Assembly (NCBI RefSeq): GCF_003100395.1 | Contig: NZ_CP029210.1 | Location: forward strand, 3,286,001 to 3,350,000 | DNA from: Aquabacterium olei | Lineage (GTDB): Bacteria; Pseudomonadota; Gammaproteobacteria; Burkholderiales; Burkholderiaceae_C | Length of the DNA: 64,000 bases | Direction: 5' to 3' | In this document: in pieces, positions 15,709-25,206 of the stretch | Layout: each line of letters starts with the position of its first letter | Numbering within the stretch: position 1 is the stretch's first letter | Made by a program: the position numbers and the translations under genes | The notes under the pieces: generated by a model | Databases searched by the model: none | Told to the model about the DNA's origin: nothing | What the model saw: the letters and a program-made list of their open reading frames with translations, nothing else

Positions 15709-16887
15709 TCAGCGCCCGAAGGCACGCCGCACCGAGGCCACCACGCGGTCCACGTCAGCGTCGGTCATGCGCGTGTACAGCGGCAGGCTCACCATGCGCT
15801 CGTAGGCCTTCTGGCTGTGCGGGAAGGACTCGGGCTGCAGCGCATAGCGCTCCTTCCAGTACGGGTGCAGGTGCAGCGGGATGTAGTGCACACTCACGCC
15901 GATGCCATCGGCAAACAGTGTCTCGATCAGCTGGTCGCGGGTGATGCCGGCATCGTCCTTCAGGCGCACGACGTACAGGTGCCAGGCGTGCAGGTCGCCC
16001 GCATGCACCGGCCGCGGCGGCAGGGTCAGCGGCAGGTCGGCCAGGGCGGCGTCGAAACGCTGGGCCAGCTGCTCGCGCTTCACCTGAAAGCCCTGCACGC
16101 GCTTGAGCTGGTGCAGGCCCATGGCCGCGGCAATGTCCGTCAGGTTGTACTTGAAGCCGGGGGCGACGATCTCGTAATACCAGCTGGGCACCTTGGCCGT
16201 GAAGCGGTCGAAGGCATCGCGGTTGATGCCGTGCAGGCGCATCACCTTGGCGCGCGCGGCCAGCTGCGCATCGCGCGTGACCAGCATGCCGCCCTCGCCC
16301 GTCGTCATCGTCTTGTTGGCGTAGAAGCTGAACACCACCGCGTCGCTGCGCAGCGTGCCCACCAGCTGCCCCTTCCACGTGGTCGGCAACGCGTGGGCTG
16401 CGTCTTCCACCACCTTCAGGCCATGGCGTGCGGCGATGTCGAGCACGGCGTCCATGTCGACGGCCAGGCCCGCGTAGTGCACCGGCATGATGGCTTTGGT
16501 GCGCGGGGTGATGGCCGCCTCGATGGCGGCCGGGTCGATGTTCAGCGTGGCCGGGTCGATGTCGACCAGTTTCACGTCGGCGCCCAGGTAGCGCACCACC
16601 TCGGCGGTGGCCGTGAAGGTGTGCGTGGTGGTGATCACCTCGTCGCCCGGGCCGATGCCCAGGGCCTCGAGCGCCAGGTGCAGGCCGGCCGTGGCCGAGT
16701 TCACGGCGATCGCATGCACCCCCTCTTCCCCCAGAAAGGCCGCGAAGTCCTGCTCGAACTGGCGCGTCTTCGGCCCGGTCGTCACCCAGCCCGATCGCAG
16801 GGCTTCCACGACTTCGGAGATCTCCTCCTCGCCGATTTCAGGCAGGGCGAAGGGCAGGAAGGGCAGCTGGGTGTCGGCTTGGCTCAT
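15709..16887 (-). CDS. DegT/DnrJ/EryC1 sugar aminotransferase
   Basis: 392-residue PLP enzyme that transaminates nucleotide-linked keto-sugars. Start region [34 protein letters not shown] is typical. The PLP lysine lies in [16 protein letters not shown], and the acid [12 protein letters not shown] and [13 protein letters not shown] blocks are conserved. A C-terminal [16 protein letters not shown] completes the fold. Relatives include PglE/ArnB, acting on UDP-4-keto-6-deoxy sugars. ATG 16887 is chosen because an AGGA site precedes it and longer starts would run into the glycosyltransferase gene. The dehydratase that would make the keto-sugar is not in the window, so substrate supply must come from elsewhere. 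Confidence 0.92.
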   Translation of the reverse strand: MSQADTQLPFLPFALPEIGEEEISEVVEALRSGWVTTGPKTRQFEQDFAAFLGEEGVHAIAVNSATAGLHLALEALGIGPGDEVITTTHTFTATAEVVRYLGADVKLVDIDPATLNIDPAAIEAAITPRTKAIMPVHYAGLAVDMDAVLDIAARHGLKVVEDAAHALPTTWKGQLVGTLRSDAVVFSFYANKTMTTGEGGMLVTRDAQLAARAKVMRLHGINRDAFDRFTAKVPSWYYEIVAPGFKYNLTDIAAAMGLHQLKRVQGFQVKREQLAQRFDAALADLPLTLPPRPVHAGDLHAWHLYVVRLKDDAGITRDQLIETLFADGIGVSVHYIPLHLHPYWKERYALQPESFPHSQKAYERMVSLPLYTRMTDADVDRVVASVRRAFGR

Positions 16888-16963
16888 GGGGTGATCCTGT
16901 GTGATCGGGGCAGACTGCAGAGCAGAGAAAAAGGGAGCATGAAGGCAGGCGTCGTGGGGGGGC

Positions 16964-18061
16964 TCACCGTGTGAGCCGGCCGAACGACGGATCGGGGCGC
17001 CCGCGCACCACCGCATCCCACCAGCCACGCAGCGAGCCCAGGCCGTAGCCCAGCTGGTAGGCGCCGATCACATCGGGCAGGTGGCGCCACAGCGCCCAGC
17101 CCTGCTGCCGCGCGATCGCGACGCTGACGGCCAGCACTGCCCCCCCGTACAGCAGGCTCAGCCCCATCAACATGACCGAGGCCAGCAGCGTGATCCAGCC
17201 CAGCACGTCGGACGCCCGCGTGCCGGCTTCGGGGGCCCAGGCGGCCAGCGCCAGCGCACCCGCCAGCATCACCAGCAGGCTCAGCAACAGCAGGCCCACG
17301 AACAGGCCCGGCACCAGGTGACGCAAGGCGGCTGGCTGGCCGTGTTTCTTCATCACGAACGGCTTCCAGTACCCGTACTGCCGGTACTGCCGGAAGACAT
17401 CGGCCTTGCTGGCCCGCGGCACATAGGTGGATCGGATGGTGGCCGACTGCCAGATGCGCCCGCCCCCTTTGTGGATGCGCAGGTTGTGCTCGTCGTCCTG
17501 GTTGCGCACCAGGTTCTCGTCGAAGCCACCGAAACGCACGAAGGTGGCGCGGGGCCAGGCGCCCAGGTAGACCGTGTCGGCCTCGCCCTCGTAGGCCAGG
17601 TCACGCGAGAGGGCGCCGCCGGCCACCCAACGCGACTGGAAGGCCGCCGCCACTGCGCGCTGCACCACGCTCGCAGCGCCGGGCGCGCCCTCGGCCTTCC
17701 AGGGGCCACCCACGTTGTCGGCGCCGGTGCGCTGCCAGGTGGCCAGGCACTGGGCGATGTAATCGTGGGCGTACACCGTGTGCACGTCCAGCCGCACGAT
17801 GAATTCACCACGCGCCTGCTCGATGCAGCGATTCAACCCGCATGACACGATGCGCCCCGGGTTGTCGATCAGCACGAAGCGCGGATCGCTCGCACACCAG
17901 GCCGACAGGCGCTCGCGGGTGCCGTCGTCGCTCAGGCCATCGGCCACCAGCACCTCCAGCGTCCAGCCATCCGGCAGCGTCTGTGCGGCCACACTGCGGC
18001 AGAAGGCCTCGATGTGGTCGCGCTCGTTGCGGCAGGGCACGATGACGGAAACGGTGGGCAT
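16964..18061 (-). CDS. Family 2 glycosyltransferase with C-terminal membrane helices
   Basis: 365 residues. GT-A fold at the N-terminus ([21 protein letters not shown]) with nucleotide-binding [11 protein letters not shown] and acidic LDVHTVY in place of a strict DxD, then [20 protein letters not shown]. Two or three hydrophobic helices at about residues 255-330 anchor it to the inner membrane. It presumably adds a sugar to the undecaprenyl-linked oligosaccharide on the cytoplasmic face, as in succinoglycan ExoA-like enzymes. ATG 18061 is chosen because VSVIVP follows directly. It lies 31 bases after the GT4 gene in the same operon. Donor and acceptor unknown. Confidence 0.9.
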   Translation of the reverse strand: MPTVSVIVPCRNERDHIEAFCRSVAAQTLPDGWTLEVLVADGLSDDGTRERLSAWCASDPRFVLIDNPGRIVSCGLNRCIEQARGEFIVRLDVHTVYAHDYIAQCLATWQRTGADNVGGPWKAEGAPGAASVVQRAVAAAFQSRWVAGGALSRDLAYEGEADTVYLGAWPRATFVRFGGFDENLVRNQDDEHNLRIHKGGGRIWQSATIRSTYVPRASKADVFRQYRQYGYWKPFVMKKHGQPAALRHLVPGLFVGLLLLSLLVMLAGALALAAWAPEAGTRASDVLGWITLLASVMLMGLSLLYGGAVLAVSVAIARQQGWALWRHLPDVIGAYQLGYGLGSLRGWWDAVVRGRPDPSFGRLTR

Positions 18062-18092
18062 GCGGGAACGACTCGGGTGGCGAAAAACGGGG

Positions 18093-19208
18093 TCAGCCGC
18101 GGGCCGGGGCCGGCGCACGCGGCCCCGAGCACGGGGGCTGCAGAAGCTTCAGGTACAGGCGCCACATCGCGTCCATCTGGCCGCGGCGCGAGGCCTCGCG
18201 CTCGATGCGGGCACGGTTGTGTACGCCCATGGCGGCGGCCAGCGCCGGGTGGTCGTGCAGGTGCACCAGCGCCGCGGTGATGGCCTCGGCATCGCCCACC
18301 GGCACGATGCAGCCCCCGCGCTCGTCGAGCCATTGCCGATTGGCGGGCAGGTCGGTGGCCACCACGGGCAACCCGCAGGCCATGGACTCGAGCACCGACA
18401 CCGAGGTGGCGTCGCTGGTCGGCACAGACAGGCTGACGCGGCTGCGCTGGATCGCGTCGACCATGGCCTGGTCGCCCACCCGACCGTGGAACTGCACGCG
18501 CTCGTTCAAGCCGAGCGTGGCCACCTGCGCCCGCAGCGCGTCGGCCAGCGGCCCGCCGCCCAGCAGGTGCAGCCGCGCCGCGGCATCCGGCCGGGCCTGG
18601 GCAAATCGGGCAAAGGCGGCGATCAGCACGTCGATGTTGTAGTTGGGCTCCCAGCTGCGCAGGCTCACGATCTCGAAGCCCTCGGCCGGCGTGCCGGGCT
18701 CGAAGCGGTCGGTGTCCGCACCCCACAGGATCTGGTGACAGGCCCCCTGCGGGTGATAACGCCCGATGGCATGCAGCATGTCGAGCGAATCGGCCGTGAT
18801 CAGGTCGGCCCGGCGCAGCGACCAGGCCACGATCAGGCGCATGAGCCGGCTTTCGCGCGGGGTGACGAGGATGTCGCTGCCCCAGGCGGTGAGGGCCAGC
18901 GGCAAGGGCAGGCCACACGCCGCCGCCCACATGCCGTAGGACGTCACGTAGTGGCCGTGCACCAGCGTCGGCTGAAAACGCCCAGCCAGTTCACGTGCGA
19001 CCCGGCGCACCTCCGGCAGAGCCTGGAACCAGCCGAGCTTGTCGGTGCCCGGGCGGATGGCAATCACTTCGCGCGCACCCGGCACCTCTGCCGGCGACCG
19101 GGTCACCACCACCGCTTCGGCACCGCGTTCGACGGCAGCAGCCACCCAGCGGCGCGTGTGCACGCTGGCCGCATCGGCAAAGAACAGGATGCGCACGGGC
19201 GAGCTCAT
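18093..19208 (-). CDS. Family 4 glycosyltransferase (GT-B)
   Basis: 371-residue retaining glycosyltransferase. The N-terminal Rossmann half contains RILFFADAASVHTRRWVAAAVERGAEAVVVT and HGHYVTSYG. The C-terminal donor-binding half contains VSLSVPTSDATSVSVLESMACGLPVVATD, with the Glu of the E-x7-E type motif and the family's GLPVVA. The ATG at 19208 overlaps the acyltransferase stop as ATGA, showing translational coupling. Part of the glycan operon that ends at 15076; it extends the lipid-linked oligosaccharide. Substrate specificity is not readable. Confidence 0.92.
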   Translation of the reverse strand: MSSPVRILFFADAASVHTRRWVAAAVERGAEAVVVTRSPAEVPGAREVIAIRPGTDKLGWFQALPEVRRVARELAGRFQPTLVHGHYVTSYGMWAAACGLPLPLALTAWGSDILVTPRESRLMRLIVAWSLRRADLITADSLDMLHAIGRYHPQGACHQILWGADTDRFEPGTPAEGFEIVSLRSWEPNYNIDVLIAAFARFAQARPDAAARLHLLGGGPLADALRAQVATLGLNERVQFHGRVGDQAMVDAIQRSRVSLSVPTSDATSVSVLESMACGLPVVATDLPANRQWLDERGGCIVPVGDAEAITAALVHLHDHPALAAAMGVHNRARIEREASRRGQMDAMWRLYLKLLQPPCSGPRAPAPARG

Positions 19209-19864
19209 CGCATCTCCCGCGCCACCGCGCCGTCGGACGTCTCGCCATCCAGGGCGCGACGCAGGTTGTCCAGCCCGGCCCAGCGCGCGTACACATCGTG
19301 CAGCTCGGGGTGCCGCCGCAGCAGTTCGCCATCCAGCCGGCGGGTGTCGCCCAGCACGACGGCCGGCTTGCCGTGTGCTTGCGGGCCCACCACGGCAAAG
19401 TCGGGCACCACGCCCGACACGAAGCTGTAGCCCTGCACGATCACGCCCTTGCCGATCTGGGCGCCGGGCGCGATCACGCTGTGCGGCCCGATGAAGCTGT
19501 AGGCACCGATGCGCGTGGCGCGGCGCACATAGCCCACCGGGTTCGGGTCACGGATGTAGCGCCGCCCCATCACCCGCACGGCCTTGTGGCTGGAGTGGCT
19601 CAGGATGGCGACGTGGCTCGTGATCTGCACACCTTCTTCGATCTCCAGGCCGTTGGAGCCGTCAAGGCGGTTGAAATGACCGATGAAGACGTGGTCCCCC
19701 AGCGTCAGCCCCTCCACCCCTTCGATGCAGCTGTGCGTGCTGACGCGGGTGTGCGGGCACAGCCGCCCGTCCGGATGGCGCCAGCCATAGACGATGCGCG
19801 GGCCGGTGAAGACCGACAGCAGGCGGACCAGGAAGTGCTTGAGACGCAGGCTCAGGGCGGACAT
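19205..19864 (-). CDS. Left-handed beta-helix acyltransferase
   Basis: 219-residue hexapeptide-repeat transferase, probably adding an acetyl or formyl group to a sugar. Imperfect hexapeptides such as LTLGDHVFIGHFN, LEIEEGVQITSHVAIL, TRIGAYSFIGPHSVIAPGAQIGKGVIV form the beta-helix. His in HSSHKAV is a possible catalytic base. ATG 19864 is preferred over a TTG at 19903 that would add 13 poorly family-like residues; a GGGAG site lies 12 bases upstream. It follows the flippase by 48 bases and is coupled to the GT4 gene. Could be a CapG/WbbJ-type O-acetyltransferase. Confidence 0.85.
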   Translation of the reverse strand: MSALSLRLKHFLVRLLSVFTGPRIVYGWRHPDGRLCPHTRVSTHSCIEGVEGLTLGDHVFIGHFNRLDGSNGLEIEEGVQITSHVAILSHSSHKAVRVMGRRYIRDPNPVGYVRRATRIGAYSFIGPHSVIAPGAQIGKGVIVQGYSFVSGVVPDFAVVGPQAHGKPAVVLGDTRRLDGELLRRHPELHDVYARWAGLDNLRRALDGETSDGAVAREMR

Positions 19865-19912
19865 GGGCCGGTATTCTCCCCGATCACGCCGGGGTGTTGG
19901 CAACGGGCGCCG

Positions 19913-21316
19913 TCATGCCTCGCCCCCACGGGTGAGCGACGGAGTCCAGAGGGCCCGCACCGGCAGACCGGCATGCCGCAGGAACACCCCGTAGGCCACG
20001 GTGATCGCCACGATGTAGCTCAGGCTGGAAGCCAGCCCCGCGCCCAGCGCGCCCAGCCGCGGCACCAGCACCAGGCCCAGGCCGAAACTCACCGCCAGCG
20101 ACAGGCCGGCAATGCCGCCTGAGAGCTGCGGTCGACCCAGGTGGTTGGTGTAGAAGGCCGACAGGCTCGACGCCGCTGCATAGGCCGCCACGCCGGGCAG
20201 CAGCGCCGCGAGCGGCATCAACGAAGCGGCATACGCCTCGCCCATCACGCGGGGCAATGCCCACCAGGCGCCTACCAGCAACACCGGCGCGGCCAACAGG
20301 GTGGCCAGCACGTTGATGCGCACGGCCTGCACCGTCATGGCCGAGGCCACCCGCACATCGGGGTGGCCGATGCGGGCATAGGCCGACACCGTGACCGACG
20401 ACGACAGCAGCCACAGCAACTCGGCCACCGTGACGGACACGGAGTAGGTGCCCGCCGTGGCCAGGCCATGGAAGCGCTCGACCAGGAACAGCGAGGCGCG
20501 GTAGTTGAGCAGGCTGACGACGTTGGTCAGCCCGATGGTGGCAACAAAGCCCGCGTCGTTCCACCAACGGGGCTGTGGACGCCAGTAATCCACCAGGCGA
20601 GACGCGGACAACGCGTCGGCCACCTGGGCGTCACGGCGGTCGGCATCCCGCAGGGCCCGGAACGCCGTCACCACCGCCACCAGCGATTTGCCCGTGACCC
20701 ACGCCGTCAGCACCAGCACCACCATGGGCGCGCTGCGCTGTGAATCCCCCTGGATCCACCAGGCCCCGGCCAGCCCCAGCAGCACGGCGGCGGGCGCGGC
20801 CACCTGCGCCACATTGATGGGCCACATGCGCCCCTCGCCCAGCCACAGCCCGGTGGCGGTGGGCACGAGCAGAAGAAAAGGCGCCGCCAGCGCCAACAAC
20901 CACAGTTGCGAGTACGGCGTGGTGGTGGCCCACCACGACAGGCCGACCAGCACCAGCGACGCCACCCCGCCCAGCCCGACGGCTGCGCGCAGCACCCCAC
21001 GCAGCATGGGCAAAGCCCGGGCCGGGGCGCCTGCCGGGAAGCCCACCGGGTGCGCAGCCTGGCGCGACATCTGACGGGCCAACCACAGGCCCAGTCCGGA
21101 AAACAGGGTCAACAAGGCCGATTCGACGGCCACGAACAGCGCGAAGGCGCCCTGCACGCGCGGCCCCTGGCGGGCCACCAGCACCGTGATGGCCAACCCG
21201 AGCGACACGATCAGCAGCTTGGCGATCAGGTTGCCGAGCGCCGCCCGTGGCACAGCCCGCCACGCCTGCTTCAGGGCCGCCAGCCGACCTGGCGGCGGTG
21301 AATCTTGAACCGACAT
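19913..21316 (-). CDS. Wzx-like lipid-linked oligosaccharide flippase
   Basis: 467-residue polytopic membrane protein of the polysaccharide-transport/MOP superfamily with about 12 hydrophobic helices. The region [35 protein letters not shown] near the N-terminus is typical of Wzx/RfbX, as is the mid-protein [32 protein letters not shown]. It moves undecaprenyl-linked glycan to the periplasmic face. ATG 21316 is the first gene of the six-gene operon, and the promoter must lie in the 87 bases shared with lysS. No Wzy polymerase or ligase is recognisable in the operon, so the product may be a short glycan or be polymerised by proteins encoded elsewhere. Confidence 0.87.
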   Translation of the reverse strand: MSVQDSPPPGRLAALKQAWRAVPRAALGNLIAKLLIVSLGLAITVLVARQGPRVQGAFALFVAVESALLTLFSGLGLWLARQMSRQAAHPVGFPAGAPARALPMLRGVLRAAVGLGGVASLVLVGLSWWATTTPYSQLWLLALAAPFLLLVPTATGLWLGEGRMWPINVAQVAAPAAVLLGLAGAWWIQGDSQRSAPMVVLVLTAWVTGKSLVAVVTAFRALRDADRRDAQVADALSASRLVDYWRPQPRWWNDAGFVATIGLTNVVSLLNYRASLFLVERFHGLATAGTYSVSVTVAELLWLLSSSVTVSAYARIGHPDVRVASAMTVQAVRINVLATLLAAPVLLVGAWWALPRVMGEAYAASLMPLAALLPGVAAYAAASSLSAFYTNHLGRPQLSGGIAGLSLAVSFGLGLVLVPRLGALGAGLASSLSYIVAITVAYGVFLRHAGLPVRALWTPSLTRGGEA

Positions 21317-21341
21317 GGCCCCATTGTCGCGCAGGGTTTCA

Positions 21342-21347
21342 TACAAT
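21342..21347 (+). promoter_or_regulatory. Probable -10 box (TACAAT) of lysS
   Basis: TACAAT in an AT-rich patch (TTTCATACAATTAAGGG), 57 bases before the lysS ATG. A good -35 at 16-18 bases was not found. TTGTCG at 21324-21329 is too close (12-base spacer). Confidence 0.45.
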
Positions 21348-21403
21348 TAAGGGTTTGGCCTGAACCCTCGGGCCGCCCCTTCACCGCAGCGCACGCCCGA
21401 ACC

Positions 21404-22930
21404 ATGAGCACGCCCCACTCTCACGACACGCACGCCTCACCCGCCGACACCCTGGTGGACACCAACAAACTGGTGGCCGAGCGTCGCGAGAAACTGGCCG
21501 CCATCCGCGCCCAGGGCGTCGCTTTCCCGAACGACTTCAAGCCCGCTGACCGCGCCGGCGCCCTGCACGCCGCCCACGACGGCACCGAGGCCGAGGCCCT
21601 CGAAGCCCAGGCCGTGACGGCCAGCGTCGGCGGCCGCCTGATGCTCAAGCGCGTCATGGGCAAGGCCTGCTTCGGCACGCTGCAGGACGCCACCGGCCGC
21701 ATCCAGGTCTACGTCACGCTGGACAACGTCGGTGCCGACGCCCTGAACGCCTTCAAGCACTGGGACCTGGGCGACATCCTGGGTGCCGAGGGCACGCTGT
21801 TCAAGACCAAGACCGGCGAGCTGTCGATCAAGGTCACGTCCATCCGCCTGCTGACCAAGGCCCTGCGCCCGCTGCCGGACAAGTTCCACGGCATGACCGA
21901 CCAAGAGCAGAAGTACCGCCAGCGCTACGTCGACCTCATCGTCGACGAGGACTCGCGCGCCCGCTTCATCGCCCGCTCGAAGGGCATCGCCTCCATCCGC
22001 GCCTTCATGGTCGACAACGGCTTCCTGGAAGTCGAAACGCCCATGATGCACCCCATCCCCGGGGGCGCCAACGCCAAGCCCTTCATCACCCACCACAACG
22101 CGCTCGACCAGGAGATGTTCCTGCGGATTGCGCCCGAGCTGTATCTGAAGCGCCTGGTGGTGGGTGGCTTCGAGCGCGTGTTCGAGATCAACCGCAACTT
22201 CCGCAACGAAGGCGTGTCGGTCCGTCACAACCCCGAGTTCACGATGATGGAGTTCTACGCGGCCTGGTGGAACCACCGCGATCTGATGGACTTCACCGAA
22301 TCCATCCTGCGCCATGCGGCCATCGCCGCCGTGGGCACCGCCAAGCTGACGTATGGCGGCAAGGAAGTCGACCTCGAATCGCCCTTCCAGCGCCTGACGG
22401 TGCGGGACTCGCTGGTGAAGTACGCCGGTCTGACTGAAGCCGAGGCCGACAACGCCCAGGTGCTGCACGACAAGCTCAAGGCCCTGGGTGAAGAGCCGCC
22501 CGCGCGCTGGACGCTGGCCGAGCTGCAGTTCGGCCTGTTCGAAGCCGCCGTCGAAGAGCAGCTCTGGCAGCCGACCTTCATCATCGACTACCCGGTGGAA
22601 GTGAGCCCGCTGGCCCGCGCCTCCGACGCCGACCCGAGCATCACCGAGCGCTTCGAGCTGTTCATCACCGGCCGCGAATATGGCAACGGCTTCAGCGAGC
22701 TGAACGACCCCGAAGAGCAGGCCGCCCGCTTTGCCGCCCAGGCCAACGCCAAGGACGCCGGCGACGAGGAAGCCATGTACTTCGACGCCGACTACATCCG
22801 CGCGCTGGAATACGGCCTGCCCCCGACGGGTGGCTGCGGCATCGGCATCGACCGCCTGATGATGCTGCTGACCGACGCGCCCAACATCCGCGACGTGATC
22901 CTCTTCCCGGCCCTGCGCCGCGAAGCGTGA
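21404..22930 (+). CDS. lysS: Lysyl-tRNA synthetase, class II
   Basis: 508-residue cytoplasmic enzyme charging tRNA-Lys. An N-terminal OB-fold anticodon-binding domain ([21 protein letters not shown]... and [10 protein letters not shown]) occupies about residues 65-165. The class II catalytic domain has motif 1 [17 protein letters not shown] and [15 protein letters not shown], motif 2 [20 protein letters not shown] and motif 3 [13 protein letters not shown] near the C-terminus. Length is normal for bacterial LysS. ATG 21404 fits the family; a further upstream start is in frame but not needed. Divergent from the glycan operon and followed by the FUSC gene after 34 bases, possibly co-transcribed. 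Confidence 0.97.
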   Translation: MSTPHSHDTHASPADTLVDTNKLVAERREKLAAIRAQGVAFPNDFKPADRAGALHAAHDGTEAEALEAQAVTASVGGRLMLKRVMGKACFGTLQDATGRIQVYVTLDNVGADALNAFKHWDLGDILGAEGTLFKTKTGELSIKVTSIRLLTKALRPLPDKFHGMTDQEQKYRQRYVDLIVDEDSRARFIARSKGIASIRAFMVDNGFLEVETPMMHPIPGGANAKPFITHHNALDQEMFLRIAPELYLKRLVVGGFERVFEINRNFRNEGVSVRHNPEFTMMEFYAAWWNHRDLMDFTESILRHAAIAAVGTAKLTYGGKEVDLESPFQRLTVRDSLVKYAGLTEAEADNAQVLHDKLKALGEEPPARWTLAELQFGLFEAAVEEQLWQPTFIIDYPVEVSPLARASDADPSITERFELFITGREYGNGFSELNDPEEQAARFAAQANAKDAGDEEAMYFDADYIRALEYGLPPTGGCGIGIDRLMMLLTDAPNIRDVILFPALRREA

Positions 22931-22964
22931 TCGCTGCGGCGGGCCCCCTCCCCGCCGTGATTCC

Positions 22965-25118
22965 GTGCCCCGCCTGACCCGCCCCTTCCTCGCCCTGTCG
23001 GCCCCGCTGCTCAACGGGCTGGGGATCGGCGCGGGGCTGCTGCTGTGCACCGGCGTGATCGCGCCACTGTGGGGCCTGTCCGCCGCCATCGCCGCGTCCT
23101 CCGGCTATGGCGCTGTCGGCGTCGCCGACACCGTGACCACGCCCGCTGGCAAGCCGGCAGCGATGCTGCCCGCCGTGGTCGGCGCGCTGCTGGTGGCCGC
23201 GCTCGTGGCCCTGACCCACGGGCACGCGGTGGCCGAGGCGGCCACCGTGCTGCTCGTCACCTTCTCGGCGTTGCTGTGGACGGCGTGGGGCAAGCGCGGC
23301 ATGCCGCAGAGCTTCGTGATGATCCTGTCGCTCATCTTCCAGATGGCGGCGTTCCGCGAAGTGCCCATGGACCGCGCAGCGGCCCTGACCCACCTGGCCT
23401 GGGTGGGCGTGGGAGCCGTCGGCATGGGGCTGTGGGCCCAGCTGACCGCCCTGGTGCTGGCCGCCCGCTACCGCACCCTGGCACTGGCCGACAGCCTGCA
23501 CAACCTGTCGGAGCTGATCCGCACCCAGGCGCGCTGGACGCACGACCGCGCAGAGCCCGACGCCAGCACCACCTCCCAGCAGGATCTGCTCAGCCTGATC
23601 CGGCAGCAGGCTGCACTGGCCGACGTGTTCCAGAGCGCGCGCGATCTGCTGTACGACCGGGCGACCGAGGCCCGCAACCCGCGCCGCCGCCGCGAGATCG
23701 ACGCCCTCATCCACGTCGTCAACCTGCGGGATGTGGTGCTCGCCTGCCAGCTCGACATCGACCAGCTGCCCACCGCGCCGTCCACCCGCGCGGCGCTGCT
23801 GCGGCTCGCGCACTTTCTGACCTGGCATGCCGACCGCGTGGCCGCCATGGCGCGATCGGTGCGACTCGATGCCCCGATGCCCCTGATGGCGCCCGCGCCC
23901 CGCGTGCTGGCGCCGGAAGACAGCCGGGCGCTGCAGTCGCTGGCCCGCCGCGCCGCGCACCTGCATGACCACTGCAACGCCCTGTCGGCCGCGCTGCAGG
24001 GGCAGGCACCGGGCCCGCACCCCGAGGCCGCGCTGCTGGCTTCGCTGGTGTCGCCCGCGACCTGGTCGCTGGCCGTGCTGCGCCGGCAGCTTCACCTGCG
24101 CGCCCCCACCCTGCGCTACGCCCTGCGCGCCACACTGGCCATGGCCTGCGCCGTGTGGCTCAGCCGCCATCTGCCGTGGCACAGCCACCCGCACTGGCTG
24201 CTGCTGACGGTGGCCGTCGTCATGCGCGGCAGCCTCGAGCAGACGCTGGCACGGCGCGACGCCCGGGTGGTCGGCACGCTGGCAGGCTGCGCGCTCGCCT
24301 CGGCCCTGCTGTGGCTGCCCCTGGGCATGCCGGCGCGGTTCGTGCTGCTGGCGCTCAGCATGGCGCTGGCGCACGCCTACGTGGTGCGTGACTACCGCGT
24401 CACGACCACGGCCGCCGCCGTGATGGCGCTGCTGCAGGCCAAGATGTTCGCCACCGGCGCGCACCCGGTGTGGCTGGATGCGGCCGAGCGGCTGGCGGAC
24501 ACCCTGATCGGGGCGGCGCTGGCCTGGGGCTTCAGCTACGTGCTGCCCTCGTGGGAGCGCGGCCAGTTGCCGCTCCTGATCCAGCGCCTGCAGCAGGCAC
24601 TGAACCGCTACGCCCACCACGTGCTGCACTGGCAGGAGGGCACGGCCCTCGCACCCGAACGCACCCACGCCCGCCGCGAGGTGTACGACGCCATCTGGCT
24701 GCTCGCGCAGGCACTGCAGCGCACGGTGCGGGAGCCCGCCTATGCCGGATCCCGCACGCCGCACCTCGAGGCGCTGCTGATCCGCAGCCACCGGCTCATC
24801 AGCCAGCTCGCGGTGGTGCGCATCGTGCTGATGCACCGCCAGCCCGACCTGCACGGGCCCACCGCCACGCAGGCCATTGCGCACACCGACCGCGCCCTGC
24901 ACGCCTGGCTGGCTGTCGCACCGGATGCCGCGCCACCGGCGCCACCCCGACCCGCCCCTGGCGCGCTCGACCCGCAAGACGACGCCGTGCTCGTGTCGCA
25001 TGCCCTGCCCGAGCCCCAGGGCGACCCGACACCCTGGCTGCTGCGCCGGCTGGCCCAGATCGAGGCCGAGGCCGCTGCCTGGGCCGACGCCGCACGCGGC
25101 GTGGCCCGGGCCCGCTGA
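22965..25118 (+). CDS. FUSC/YccS-like inner-membrane protein
   Basis: 717-residue membrane protein with two clusters of hydrophobic helices, at about residues 15-165 and 385-530, each followed by a large cytoplasmic region. This two-halved layout matches the FUSC family (YccS, AaeB-like, aluminium-activated transporter fold). The second cluster holds LRYALRATLAMACAVWLSRHLPWHSHPHWLLLTVAVVMRGSLEQTLARRDARVVGT-like residues typical of FUSC_2. The start is GTG 22965, 34 bases after lysS. The function of such proteins is mostly efflux of small aromatic acids or unknown. The C-terminal 60 residues are Pro/Ala-rich. Confidence 0.82.
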   Translation: MPRLTRPFLALSAPLLNGLGIGAGLLLCTGVIAPLWGLSAAIAASSGYGAVGVADTVTTPAGKPAAMLPAVVGALLVAALVALTHGHAVAEAATVLLVTFSALLWTAWGKRGMPQSFVMILSLIFQMAAFREVPMDRAAALTHLAWVGVGAVGMGLWAQLTALVLAARYRTLALADSLHNLSELIRTQARWTHDRAEPDASTTSQQDLLSLIRQQAALADVFQSARDLLYDRATEARNPRRRREIDALIHVVNLRDVVLACQLDIDQLPTAPSTRAALLRLAHFLTWHADRVAAMARSVRLDAPMPLMAPAPRVLAPEDSRALQSLARRAAHLHDHCNALSAALQGQAPGPHPEAALLASLVSPATWSLAVLRRQLHLRAPTLRYALRATLAMACAVWLSRHLPWHSHPHWLLLTVAVVMRGSLEQTLARRDARVVGTLAGCALASALLWLPLGMPARFVLLALSMALAHAYVVRDYRVTTTAAAVMALLQAKMFATGAHPVWLDAAERLADTLIGAALAWGFSYVLPSWERGQLPLLIQRLQQALNRYAHHVLHWQEGTALAPERTHARREVYDAIWLLAQALQRTVREPAYAGSRTPHLEALLIRSHRLISQLAVVRIVLMHRQPDLHGPTATQAIAHTDRALHAWLAVAPDAAPPAPPRPAPGALDPQDDAVLVSHALPEPQGDPTPWLLRRLAQIEAEAAAWADAARGVARAR

Positions 25119-25206
25119 GCACACCGCCCCTGAGGCTTCCCCGGAGCGTCAGCTTCGCGCCGTGCTGGCATCATGGGCCGGTCCCCTTCGACCATCCCAC
25201 CCCCTC

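Noticed and set aside
22931..22964. CGGCGGG/CCCGCCG hairpin after lysS
   Set aside because: No T tract, and the next gene starts within 34 bases; probably chance in high-GC sequence.
22692..25124. Very long open frame on the - strand opposite the FUSC and lysS genes
   Set aside because: Composition is Arg/Gly/Gln/His-rich without any fold motif; it is the mirror of the high-GC third-codon bias of the real + strand genes.
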